From contig OU862910.1 of the NCBI GenBank assembly GCA_917880885.1, positions 11,110,710 through 11,174,709 on the forward strand: 64,000 bases of DNA. The letters run 5' to 3'. Shown piece after piece: positions 54,861-64,000 of the stretch. Each line of letters opens with the position of its first letter. The stretch's first letter is position 1. The stretch comes from Limnephilus marmoratus. Its lineage: Eukaryota; Arthropoda; Insecta; Trichoptera; Limnephilidae. Under the pieces are notes generated by a model. That model was not told the DNA's origin and ran no database searches. It saw only the letters and a list, made by a program, of their open reading frames with translations. The translations under genes were made by a program, and so were the position numbers.

Positions 54861-54997
54861 CTGGAATCAATGATGCCAAAATTCTATCACAATTGGCATG
54901 AGAGTGAGCACTTTGCATTATTAACACAATTTGAAATTTCTTTCAAATTCTGTTGCAAAAGGTATTAAAATTCACATTATTTGTGAAACTTATTAAT

Positions 54998-55671
54998 AAC
55001 CCATTGGCCACAAACTCCGGCAGCCTGCCAGCTGTGCAACTCAGGTACTTAACCACAAACCCCGGCGCGCTGACGGGCTAGAGTAGGTCCACCAAAAATT
55101 GGAAAACGAGTACGACAATGACCATTAAAAAAAAAATTAATCATTCATTTCGTAGAATTGGCAATAATACGTTTCTTATGTTTTTTCCCTGATATTTATG
55201 TTCCAAGTTTTAAAGGCAGGCAGCAGCCATTTAATTTCTTCAAAATTGCGAGTGGTTCTAGGCATTTGGTAGTGACCCTGCACGTCCCTGATTGCTTTGA
55301 GGACTATCATACCAAATTATTTTATTAGTTATTGGTATACAGGTTTATAAAAAACAAAAATTATTAATGTTCGATTTATGAATATTACAATTGTAACTTT
55401 ATGAATAAAAATTTGAAAAAAAACTTACGAGAAAAAAGAATGTTATATTTTATCCTTATTTTTACATATTTTCATATTTTTTAAATTTTAATTTTTATGT
55501 TTTTCTTTACCTTATCCAATATGTAAACAAATTTAATTAATTCATTTGAATATATGGTTCAAAAGTTACAATAGATTTAGTACACCAATGCAGGTTTTCA
55601 ATTTTTGGTACAAAATTAATTCGGTGGTGAAGGCCGATTTTTTAGCTCATTCATTTTGTGGCCAATGGGTT
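54998..55671. mobile_element. MITE with AACCCATTGGCCACAAA ends (674 bp)
   Basis: 17-bp perfect inverted ends (54998-55014 and 55655-55671) and a subterminal inverted CCAAAAATTG pair. The right side has GGGTTAA; the left has ATAACCC, so a TTAA site mutated on one side (piggyBac-like) is possible. It sits just upstream of the IF1 exon. Confidence 0.65.
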
Positions 55672-55905
55672 AAGCCTATTAATTTCGGTTGATGGCGCGT
55701 GGGTAAATAAGTAATGTAAAATATTCCTGCGCAGTGCGTAACATTATACAAGTTCAATGAAATTTTAGTTTTCAAAATTGGATCTACTTATTTGAACTAT
55801 TATAGTATACTTGGATGAAGTAGGTACCAACATTATTTTATGAATTCGACAAAACATGAATAATAATTAATAGAGTTAAGATACATCGTATACATATACA
55901 ATAGA

Positions 55906-56924
55906 GGGAGGAATGCAGATCCTGCCAATGTTTGTTTTTTGCCGAAAACCATGTTTTTACCGCGTTTTAAGTTGGGCACTTTAATGTGGAAGGTGAAAAA
56001 AAGTGCGGAAAGCAATAGAAAAAATTTTTGAACTTAAAAATACGATGTAAACAATGACGCGCGACCGCAAAGCATACTACTACGACAACTCACCCGCCAT
56101 TTTGTCACTGATATGTTGGTATCCCTGACCTGATGCAAACAACAGCTAGATACGATTGTAGCCGACTTCGTGGGGATACATGACGAGACGCGTAATTATG
56201 AAATTTTTCTAGCAGGCTTGAGTATGTTATCTTTACTTTAAAAAACAGCCTACGTTTTTGAATGGTTTTTTTGGCTACGCAGGGTTTGTGTAGCGGGCTT
56301 GTGTATGTTATCTTTACTTTAAAAAACAGCCTACGTTTTTGAATGGTTTGTTTGGCTACGCAGGGTTTGTGTAGAGGGCTTGTGTATGTTATCTTTACTT
56401 TAAAAAACAGCCTACGTTTTTGAATGGTTTGTATGGCTACGCAGGGTTTGTGTAGCGGGCTTGTGTATGTTATCGTTACTTTAAAAAACAGCCTACGTTT
56501 TTGAATGGTTTGTTTGGCTACGTAGGGTTTATGTAGCGGGCTTGTGTATATTATCTTTATTTTAAAAAACATCCCAGGATTTGAATGGTTTGTCTCCATT
56601 CCAGTACCTGATTAGAGGTTCGTTTACATTATATTATTAATTCTGTTTTTCATAATTACGCGCCTTATTATTTATCCCACGAAGTCGGCTACAATCGTAT
56701 CTAGCTTTGTTTGTATCAGGTCTGGGATACCAACATAACAGTGACAAAACGGCGTAGTATCGGTTCACGAAGTGAAATTTTATTTATACTTTAAACGGCT
56801 GTATCTCCCTCACTTTTGCCGAGCGCACCTTAATTTTTTTTTATTCAACTTCTCCACACTTTTCTCATCTAGAAAGTGCCTTTTTATTAAATTCCCAGAC
56901 ATTGGCAGGATTTGCATTTCACCC
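55906..56924. mobile_element. Long-inverted-repeat element P2 (1019 bp)
   Basis: Starts GGGAGGAATGCAGATCC and ends GGATTTGCATTTCACCC. Flanks ACAATAGA and ATAATAGA (7 of 8). The inner arms pair over GATACGATTGTAGCCGACTT and CGCGTAATTATGAAA. The centre is an 81-bp tandem repeat array. Same family as 57178-57771 and 59027-59921. Confidence 0.75.
56210..56600 (-). repeat. 81-bp tandem repeat, five units, open in one frame
   Basis: Units TTACTTTAAAAAACAGCCTA, CGTTTTTGAATGGTTTG, GGCTACGCAGGGTTTGTGTA. Because 81 is a multiple of three, the minus frame 56105-56599 stays open and reads KRRLFFKVKITYTSPLHKPC plus VAKQTIQ again and again. Best read as a repeat array; a protein product is unproven. Confidence 0.8.
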
Positions 56925-57177
56925 ATAATAGAACCTGGCTTCACTGAACGATGTCCAGCAGACATATGTTAATAGCCTTTTCATTTTCTGTTCGATTAGT
57001 ATCAATATAATGTGTCTTGTAGCTTGTAGTTTAATAATGTCATTAGATAGATGTTTAATTTTTCAAGTTTACTTTCAATGATCCAGAAGCATTTTTTTTA
57101 TAAATACTTTCAGCTTCACAAAACCTGCAGTTATAATGTCTCAAGCTTTTCACAGGCCTGCGCTAGTTAAAAAACAC

Positions 57178-57771
57178 GGGAGGAATGCAGATCCGGGCAC
57201 AGTTTGGAAATTTAATAAAAAGGCACTTTCTAGATGAGAAAAGTGTGGAAAAGCTGAATAAAACAAAAATTAAGGCGCGCTCGGCAAAATTGAGGGAGAT
57301 ACAACCGTTCAAAGTATTTAAAATTTCACTTTACAAACTGATATTGACAGTTCGCCCGCGTCCGCCCGCCATTTTTTTTATAACCTAATACGCTAAACAT
57401 GGTTTGTGATACAAAAAAAGTGCCCCTTTATAGCGCCTGCTCACGTCAAGGCAAGAAAAACATCCCAGTTTTCAAGTGGTTTAGCGGCTACGCTAGGTTT
57501 GTGTAACATGGTTTGTGATTCTGGCGTACTATTAATTCTGTATTAGGTCTGGGATCCAACATACCTAAGCGGTGAAAACATGGCGAACGAACAACGAACT
57601 GTCAATATCAGTTCGCCAAGTGAATTTTTAAATACTTTGAACGGTTGTATCTCCCTCAATTTTGCCGAGCGCGCCTTAATTTATTTTTTATTCATCTTCT
57701 CCACACTTTTCTCATCTAGAAAGTGCCTTTTTATTAAATTTCCAAACTGTGCCCGGATCTGCATTTCACCC
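57178..57771. mobile_element. Long-inverted-repeat element P1 (594 bp)
   Basis: Ends GGGAGGAATGCAGATCCGGG and CCCGGATCTGCATTTCACCC, arms of about 200 bp (with CACTTTCTAGATGAGAAAAG and TTGAGGGAGATACAACCGTT). A perfect 8-bp duplication AAAAACAC flanks it (57170-57177, 57772-57779). No ORF. Confidence 0.85.
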
Positions 57772-57784
57772 AAAAACACAACTC

Positions 57785-58380
57785 ATTCTGCTTTTTATGG
57801 GTTCAAATCACACACAAGGATTTTGATTCATTTTGGTCAATATCAAGCTCAGATTATTTTAGTAAGCAAACATTGATAATATCATGATTTATTTTTGTGG
57901 TATTCATTCTTTAGCCAAATCATACAACACATTGTATGGTTCCCAATTTCTTTGCTTTCAAAGCATCAAAGCTGTAGAAAACAATAGCAGAGACTGGGCC
58001 CGTAATAGTTACATCACACATGCTTAAGGCATTTTGTAAACTTATGAAAAGTAATGCATTTTATACCCTTTAGTGAATATCATTGTCATCAATTGGTAGA
58101 AATAACACCAGTCCGCTATAAAACTGTGATGCAAATATTATTATTTTGCTTTATGCCCTGTCAGAAAGGGTGAGATCCATTTGCATAAAAATAAATCAAG
58201 CAAAGAATGACGAAGAGACTACCAAAATAGACGCATTGTAAATGCTCATCTAAAATTAGTACAGAGAAGTTCAAGATAGTGATTGTGATGAATTGAAGTG
58301 TATATTATTATGTACCTGGGCTATTGCTATTGAGAATAAAACATAAATAATTAAAGATCGTAACCCGGAAACTGGATTTT
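57785..58380. other. No recognised gene
   Basis: AT-rich. Nothing recognised. Confidence 0.35.
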
Positions 58381-58384
58381 TTTT

Positions 58385-58780
58385 TAAATTTCTTAGGGGC
58401 TGTGTCATCTTTGGTAATTCTTCAGGAAAGTGAAGAGTGAAACTGGGTTTGCCAGAAACCCATGTTGTAGGAGAGAGGAATCACATTGAGCGAATGGCAA
58501 CCATGTGTTGGGCACGGTTTGCATGTTTTCTGGCTGTGCATCGGTACCGAGACCACTCACAATTTGTACTTCTTCTTCTTGTGCCCTGTGCATTCAACGG
58601 ACGTTGGCTATCATGTTGGCTATGCGGACTTGGTTTACTGCGGCCCATAACAGCTCTACAGTAGACTGGCCAAACCACTGCCTCAGGATTTCCAGCCATA
58701 AGTGGTTTTCAATGTACAGGGCCAGCAATTGTGTACCTCAAGCCCTGCACAGTGTGCCTAGTCGGTTTATAATCACAGTG
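58385..58780 (-). mobile_element. LINE-A, copy 8 (very decayed)
   Basis: Plus-strand landmarks of the reverse copy remain: GGGGCTGTGTCATCTTTGG, AACCCATGTTGTAGGAGAGA, GTGTTGGGCACGGTTTGCAT, TACAGGGCCAGCAATTGTGT. The frame is lost and the stem-loop reduced to one side. Confidence 0.6.
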
Positions 58781-59026
58781 GGTAAAGGTAAAGACTCGAT
58801 TCATTTTCAAAGCCAATATGAGAAAATAATAACGTAAAGTTCATTTATAATATTGTTATCTTTTTATTAGCTCTTATTATTAGGTTAGATATGTACAGTG
58901 TACAGCAGCATAAATAAAACGATCCCTACGTCTATTTTCATAAAAATATAAGGTAGGTGCATTTTTTTAATCAAAACAATAACAAAATATTTACTTTGAA
59001 AGTCTGCGATGTTAGGCTAAAATTCT

Positions 59027-59921
59027 GGGTGAAATGCAGAATACGCCAATGTCAGGGAATTTAATAAAAATGCACTTTCTAGATGAGAAAAGTGTGTAGA
59101 AACTCATTAAAAAAAGAATTAATGTGCGGAAAGCAAAATTGAGGGAGATACAGCCGATCAAAGTTTTATAAAATTTCACTTCGCGAACTGATACTATGAC
59201 AGCCCGCCCGCCATCGTTGTCATTATAAGGCGCGTAATTATGAAAAACAGAATTAATAATATAATGTAAATAGGCACTGGAATGGAGAATCCCGCCAGAC
59301 AAACCATTTAAAAACGTAGGCTGTTTTTTAATGTAAAGATAACATACACAAGCCCGCTAGAAAGGTTAGGTTAGGTTCGGTTAGGTTAGGTTATGGGGGG
59401 GGGGGGGGGGGGCGGGCAGATCCGGCGCTGGGTTGTAGCCCGCTAGAAAGGTTAGGTTAGGTTCGGTTAGGTTAGGTTAGGTTATGGGGGGGGGGGGCGG
59501 GCAGATCCGGCGCTGGGTTAACATACACAAGCCCGCTAGAAAGGTTAGGTTGGGTTCGGTTAGGTTAGGTTAGGTTATGGGGGGGGGGGGGCAGATCCGG
59601 CGCTGGGTTAACATACACAAGCCCGCTAGAAAGGTTAGGTTAGGTTATGGGGGGGGGCAGATCCGGCGCTAAACACAAGCCCGCTAGACAAATTTCATAA
59701 TTACGCGCCTCCTGTATCCAACAGTGACCAAAGATAGCGGGCGGGCTGTCATAGTATCGGTTCGCGAAGTGAAATTTTATAAAACTTTGATCGGCTGTAT
59801 CTCCCTCAATTTTGCTTTCCGCACATTAATTCTTTTTTTAATGAGTTTCTACACACTTTTCTCATCTAGAAAGTGCATTTTTATTAAATTCCCTGACATT
59901 GGCGTATTCTGCATTCCTCCC
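59027..59921. mobile_element. Long-inverted-repeat element P3 (895 bp)
   Basis: Starts GGGTGAAATGCAGAATACGC and ends GCGTATTCTGCATTCCTCCC, arms of about 200 bp sharing ATTTTATAAAACTTTGATCG. The 8-bp duplication AAAATTCT is perfect (59019-59026, 59922-59929). The centre is a TTAGG-containing minisatellite. Confidence 0.85.
59351..59700 (+). repeat. TTAGG-rich minisatellite with G-runs
   Basis: Units of 68-93 bp start AGCCCGCTAGAAAGGTTAGG at 59351, 59437, 59530 and 59620, with a partial unit at 59688. Each has several GGTTAGGTTAGG-like steps, then a run of 8-20 G and CAGATCCGGCGCTGGGTT. TTAGG is the insect telomere unit, but here the copies are short and interrupted. Confidence 0.85.
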
Positions 59922-60631
59922 AAAATTCTTTTTTATTGCAGAAAATTGAAAATTCGCACATGCAAAGAGTTACTCTACCTTATATTGTTAAAGACCGCTG
60001 AACAAATCTTTGCAGGTAATTTAAATAACTTTTCCATTTTTATCACAACTTTTCTATGTTCACAACATAAATATACTAACCCCGTTCACAATCTCAACTT
60101 CTAGAATAGAATAGAAGTGTGTTGTTCCGGCCGGAACGAATCCGATGATTCCGAGTCCGAATGCGTTTGATTCGCTCCGAGTCCGCAAAATGTAATGAAT
60201 CGATTCCGGAGTCACTCGCACACGGGCGAGGTTGAGGCGGAAGGAGGTATGCGGCGCGGGCCGGGCGGCCGCGGCGTTGATAGTGATAGTACAAGAATCG
60301 TTTACGGGAGGAGGTGCGCGGCGCGGACCGGGCGGGGTTTTGTCACCCTCTTACTCGGGAACGAGTGACAGAGTGAGAATACAGGACTCATTCACGGGAT
60401 GAGGTGTGCGGCGTGAGCGGGGGGGCGTTGTATTGCTCTAGCGGGGCGCGATGACAGCGTGCATGAAAACATTTTTCGAAAAGAAATAGCATTATCTCTT
60501 AGTCAAAAGATAGCAAGGAGCATTGCTTTTTCCTATTATTGTCGGTCATCACGGAGCAAATTTGCATTCCTGCAAGTTCGCGCCGGTGATACTCTGGTGA
60601 ATTACTAGTTTTATGAAGAACGTAAAATATC

Positions 60632-61492
60632 TAACTACCTAACTAACTATCACGCCGTTTCTCCGCAGGGGTAGGCAGAGAGGAATGACCGCCAAACAAC
60701 TCGATCTTGGCACGCACTCCTTGCCTCACTCACATTCATACATCGTCTCAAACATACTCTTCTTTTATTCTGACTTTTGACATATCCCGACTCAAGTATC
60801 TGATTCACTTGATCTTGCCATGTCTTCCCCGGGCGTCCCCAACTTCTTCCACCATTCACATTTTGCCATATATTCTTCTTACACTACTTTCTTCGTTCAT
60901 TCGCTCTACTTGCCCAAACCATCTGAGGGTCCCCTTCTTAATCTTACTCATTGTGCTTACATCAGCATTACATTCTATCATCAGCATTACATTCTGTTAT
61001 TATTGTACCAATGTTATTGTTATTATTAATGCAACCATTGTATTGCGTGATTTTATTCTAATATAAGTGTAGGTATGTTCACAGTATAATAAATTGACGT
61101 AAAATTACTGCCTCAACACAGGCTAGCCTAGTGAGGCAGGTTACGAGAAACCTAAATTTATAATTATAAATCTCTATTGTTTAAGTACCTACTGGATACA
61201 TGTATTTTGTTTTCTGTTATTAACTTTTGTACTCATCCAACTTTTTAACTGTACTTTTACTGTACTTATGATGTACTTTTTGTTTTTGTAATTATAAATC
61301 TTAATTTTTTTGCTCAAGATATATATTATTATTATTATTCTTTACGGATCTCCACATTTCTCTCACCTTCTTACATAGTTTCACCACAAATACGCCTCAG
61401 GGATCTCATTTCAACAGCATTCAGTTTACTTTCATCCTTCCTCTGCCAGTTCTATGGCTTATTGCTGTACAAGGACTCCATTGTTCGTAAGT
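60632..61492 (-). mobile_element. RTE-like LINE 3' end, copy 4, interrupted
   Basis: The first part 60632-60978 encodes (minus) GRPGKTWQDQVNQILESGYV and MNVSEARSACQDRVVWRSFL and ends with GTTAGTTAGGTAG. The second part 61345-61492 matches the upstream segment of the 15182-15890 copy (plus-strand CGCCTCAGGGATCTCATTTC). They are collinear; about 360 bp lie between. Confidence 0.75.
60979..61344 (+). mobile_element. (ATT)n-tailed insertion inside the RTE copy
   Basis: Foreign to the RTE sequence. Contains GCCTAGTGAGGCAGGTTACG, TAATTATAAATC twice, and ends TATTATTATTATTC, like a truncated LINE 3' UTR with ATT tail. A 16-bp direct duplication (ATCAGCATTACATTCT) is at its left edge. Confidence 0.5.
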
Positions 61493-61943
61493 TTCAAATT
61501 TAACGTAAATATCTTACACTAAATATCATCTCATAAAGCCGACAAAGATATCAATCATCTCAAACACATTATTATTAACTATATAAAGATAAGACTTCTC
61601 GCTCGCAATAAACAATAACATGTTAATGTACACACTCCCGGCTACATAAACACGATTCCCCAACTCCATAACGTTCCACGATTCCACCGAGTACGGCGAG
61701 TCCAGCTGAATCAACTCTCGGCATTGAATCAGCAGGAGCCAAACTGAGTTTGGTTCCGGCCGATTCAACGACTCCGGCGGAGCGCCACAATGAGTTTGAT
61801 TCGGCGAGTCCGGTGGAATCGCCGGAATCAAAGGAGCGAGTCCAGTGAATCGAGTCCACTCAGTTGAATACGGGTCCGGAATCGATTCCGTAAAATGAGT
61901 GAATCAACCCACTTCTAGAATAGAATGGAATCAGTGTTGCCAT

Positions 61944-63042
61944 CAGTGTGACCAGATTTCATTTTACGAATCTACTGCTTGTGTAGGTTAAAAACTACTA
62001 AATTCTACCAAAAGAGAACTAGAAAATACTAAAAATCTATTACATTTTTTCGCTGTTGTGTTACAGCGAAGAAGCATATTTGTTCTCTTCATTATAACGA
62101 TAAAACAATAAAATGAACAAAGAAAACAGCATAAATTGGAGAAATCAATGTTTATTACCTACTTAAATTTAAAATCTACAGAAATATAGTTTTTTTAAGA
62201 ACTGTGATCGAGTTATGGTTTTTCTTCTTTATGTTGGGTACTAATGCGTAACTCGAAAGTATTCAAAAATCTTAACAAGAGTAATCATTAAATTAACTAG
62301 AAATTACATAGCCCATATTTACGTAAGTAAGGGAACGTACATATACTACGTGACTTGTTCGGGGGGGGGGGGTCTTCAAAATACCACGCTTCGTACAAAT
62401 GAGCGGCGGGTTGCTTAGGTTTTGGTCACCGGGGGGGGGGGGGGGGGGGGGGGTTAAAAATTGGTCACGTAGTATGGGTACGTTCCCTAACTTGCATACC
62501 GTCACCTCCTTTCATATTTTTTATATGCTTTGATGTAGCCATGTGTTCCTTCAAAGACGCCACTCGACTTAGTACTTCACAGTTGCATGCTTTAATTTAG
62601 ATTTACGTAACTAATTTTTGAATGAGAGATCTTGCTCCCATTCATTACGATATCCTTGTGTATATTTACGTTTCTTTATAAAAACTTTCAAAAAAGGAAT
62701 TCCCACTAATCCATCACACTCTATGCTCACGGCACGAATGGTTACGAAAATAATGAAAATTAAAGACTAATCAATTTTCTTCAATACATGTAGGATTCCG
62801 CCAACAGCTTTCTCTCTCGAATAATTAATATTAGAAAGAGATTGTTACAATCCATTCGATGAAAAGGGGAATACAGGGGTTTTTTCGATAGGTTTGCCAT
62901 ATGAAGGCAAAAAAAGTACAAGAATAGTTGAAAAGCGTGAATTCTACCAAAATATACCAAATAATTTTTACCTACTAGATACTGTTACCGGTACCTCGAA
63001 ATCTACCGAAAAAGTAGAAATCTACTAAATCTGGTCACACTG
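61944..63042. mobile_element. hAT element (1099 bp) with nested G-run MITE
   Basis: Ends CAGTGTGACCAGATTTCATT and CAGTGTGACCAGATTTAGTA (complement of right). Perfect 8-bp duplication GTTGCCAT (61936-61943, 63043-63050). No transposase ORF; ATCTACTAAA-like subterminal motifs. A copy of the AGGGAACG MITE lies inside at 62328-62490. Confidence 0.85.
62328..62490 (+). mobile_element. G-run MITE (AGGGAACG family), copy 2
   Basis: AAGGGAACGTACATATACTA and complement, interior GAGCGGCGGGTTGCTTAGG and a long G-run, as in 30680-30845. Confidence 0.8.
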
Positions 63043-63251
63043 GTTGCCATCGTAGAATCCATAAATAAGGTGGCATCTATATTTCCGCTAAAATCCGTCA
63101 GAATTCCGTCAAACACCCGGCGACCCCGGCGTTGATCAAATTGTATATCGTCTTTACGCATAACGTAATCCATGTGACGTTTTTGACCTAAATGAGTTAT
63201 TTTCACCACTCGAATCACATTTTTTTCTCTGTCGTGCACAATATATGCCAT
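63003..63251 (-). pseudogene. Candidate coding exon truncated by a hAT insertion
   Basis: ATG at 63251 opens MAYIVHDREKNVIRVVKITH, LGQKRHMDYVMRKDDIQFDQ, RRGRRVFDGILTDFSGNIDA and TLFMDSTMAT, and at that point the hAT element begins. Excising the hAT would let the frame continue a few codons (LIPFYSRS) to a stop right where the neighbouring hAT-like element sits. The charged, evenly coded sequence looks like a real exon, but I do not recognise it. It might also belong to an older element. Confidence 0.35.
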
Positions 63252-63343
63252 ATCAATATTTTATTCGGTTTTCTAAATAATTCGACATAAAATAATCCAA
63301 TTTTTCTTGATTTCACGGACAACTTTGGCAATTACTTGTGAGT

Positions 63344-63510
63344 TAAGGGAACGTACCCGTACTACGTGACCAACTTTTTTGCAATTTTTAACACCCCCCC
63401 TCCCCCCGGTGACCAAAAACCTAAGCCCGCCGCCGCTCATTTGTACCAAGCGTGACATTTTGAAGACCCCCCCCCTTAAACGTGTCACGTAGTATGGGTA
63501 CGTTCCCTAA
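63344..63510 (-). mobile_element. G-run MITE (AGGGAACG family), copy 3
   Basis: Same termini, inverted orientation: C-runs on plus instead of G-runs, with CCGCCGCCGCTCATTTGTAC in the middle. Preceded by TTAAGGG and ending CCCTAATAG. Confidence 0.8.
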
Positions 63511-63514
63511 TAGT

Positions 63515-63740
63515 AATTATGTAAAAAAAAATAATTTTGCTGTATTTACTGTATATAAATATGATGAAATATAAAATAAAAAATGATGAAAAAAAAATTT
63601 AAGTGCGCAAATACAAATTACAAATTACATTTTTAACACAAATTCGTCGTAAATAAAATATATTAAATTAAACTCAAAGAAATGTTTTTTTTAACGACAC
63701 TAATTTAAAAAAATGTATTTTTCAAAATATTACCTCAGTA
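63515..63740. other. AT-rich, no recognised gene
   Basis: Long A-runs only. Confidence 0.35.
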
Positions 63741-63746
63741 GGCAGG

Positions 63747-64000
63747 GCCGTAGCTAGGGGGGGGGGGGGGGGCATTTGGGGGCAATGCTTACCTTAAAAT
63801 ACCTGTGCCCTACCTTAAGAAATACCATCGACTATGATAATATACTAGTAAACTGTTTGTTCATTGTTTGATATGATTGAAAAAAAAATACTTCCTTTTA
63901 GGGTAGCGTAGCGACATCTAACTAAACAGCTTCGAATTAACCAAAGAATCATATTATATCAATTCTTTATTCTGCCCATAGATGGAATTGAAGTAAGTGG
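63747..64000 (+). mobile_element. Possible hAT-type terminus running off the window
   Basis: CAGGGCCGTAGCTAGGGGGG followed by a G-run and GGGGGCAATGC resembles a common animal hAT end. The other end is not in the window. Confidence 0.4.

Larger units (their letters stand above)
60112..61917. mobile_element. hAT-like element (1806 bp) with nested RTE LINE
   Basis: Ends TAGAAGTGTGTTG and TAGAAGTGGGTTG (complement of right), with the perfect 8-bp duplication GAATAGAA (60104-60111, 61918-61925). Both subterminal regions are full of GATTCCG/CGAGTCCG motifs. No transposase ORF; the minus frames here are shadows. The middle is an RTE LINE that itself contains another insertion. Confidence 0.8.

Noticed and set aside
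55250..55300. Short minus frame MPRTTRNFEEIKWLLPAFKT inside the MITE at 54998-55671
   Set aside because: Too short and isolated to call a gene or transposase fragment.
56105..56599. 164-residue protein gene
   Set aside because: The frame is open because the tandem period is 81 bp; it lies inside element P2 with no start context or homologue I recognise.
59351..59700. Interstitial telomere
   Set aside because: TTAGG steps are few, interrupted and part of an 86-93 bp unit inside a transposon.

Overview
This window is eukaryotic, almost certainly from an insect. It is AT-rich with few genes. The only coding sequence I recognise outside transposable elements has spliced exons with CAG|GT donors and pyrimidine-rich acceptors. 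The rest is dominated by non-LTR retrotransposons, hAT, mariner, piggyBac-like and Helitron elements and MITEs. The TAGGTA/TACCTA-rich background and several of the dispersed repeats look lepidopteran to me, but I cannot prove the order from sequence alone.

Recognisable host coding sequence is scarce. The best case is a minus-strand gene for the mitochondrial ATP synthase inhibitor IF1, with two visible coding exons (54725-54860 and 51328-51462). They are separated by a 3.3 kb intron containing a hAT element, a tandem repeat and a SINE. A first coding exon encoding a signal peptide lies at 35048-35113 (minus). A candidate internal exon with both splice signals lies at 45723-45833 (plus). A possible reading frame at 63003-63251 (minus) is cut by a hAT insertion.

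Layout: 1-5.7 kb holds transposase debris, a LINE copy (LINE-A) with a 3' stem-loop, and a Jockey-like LINE tail. 6.1-8.9 kb holds a piggyBac-like MITE (flanked by TTAA) and a cluster of palindromic elements with hammerhead-like cores. 9-15.9 kb is mostly unrecognised, with LINE 3' ends and a large RTE-like LINE fragment. 18.2-19.3 kb is a Helitron nested in a second copy of the piggyBac-like MITE. 20.5-28.1 kb carries three more hammerhead-like palindromic elements, long palindromes and an AATATCTAC-rich MITE. 29-31.9 kb is LINE-A copies. 32.3-34.4 kb is a DNA transposon with a partly intact, unassigned transposase on the minus strand. 35-45 kb is LINE fragments, a hAT element inside a LINE, MITEs and tandem arrays. 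46-50.2 kb holds SINEs, the longest LINE-A copy and a mariner with a MITE inside it. 50.4-55 kb is the IF1 gene. 55.9-60 kb holds three long-inverted-repeat elements of one family with 8-bp target duplications. 60.1-63.5 kb is a nest of hAT-like elements, an RTE copy and G-run MITEs.

The most interesting signals are: (i) short palindromic elements on both strands that share a CTGANGA-hairpin-GAAAC core, a self-complementary hexamer (usually ACCGGT) and an AAACAAAGT-like outer end; (ii) a 31-nt terminal stem-loop conserved in LINE-A copies, and a second LINE group whose hairpins change stem but keep the loop; (iii) the 2-kb transposon with an unassigned transposase; (iv) nested insertions whose order can be read from target-site duplications.
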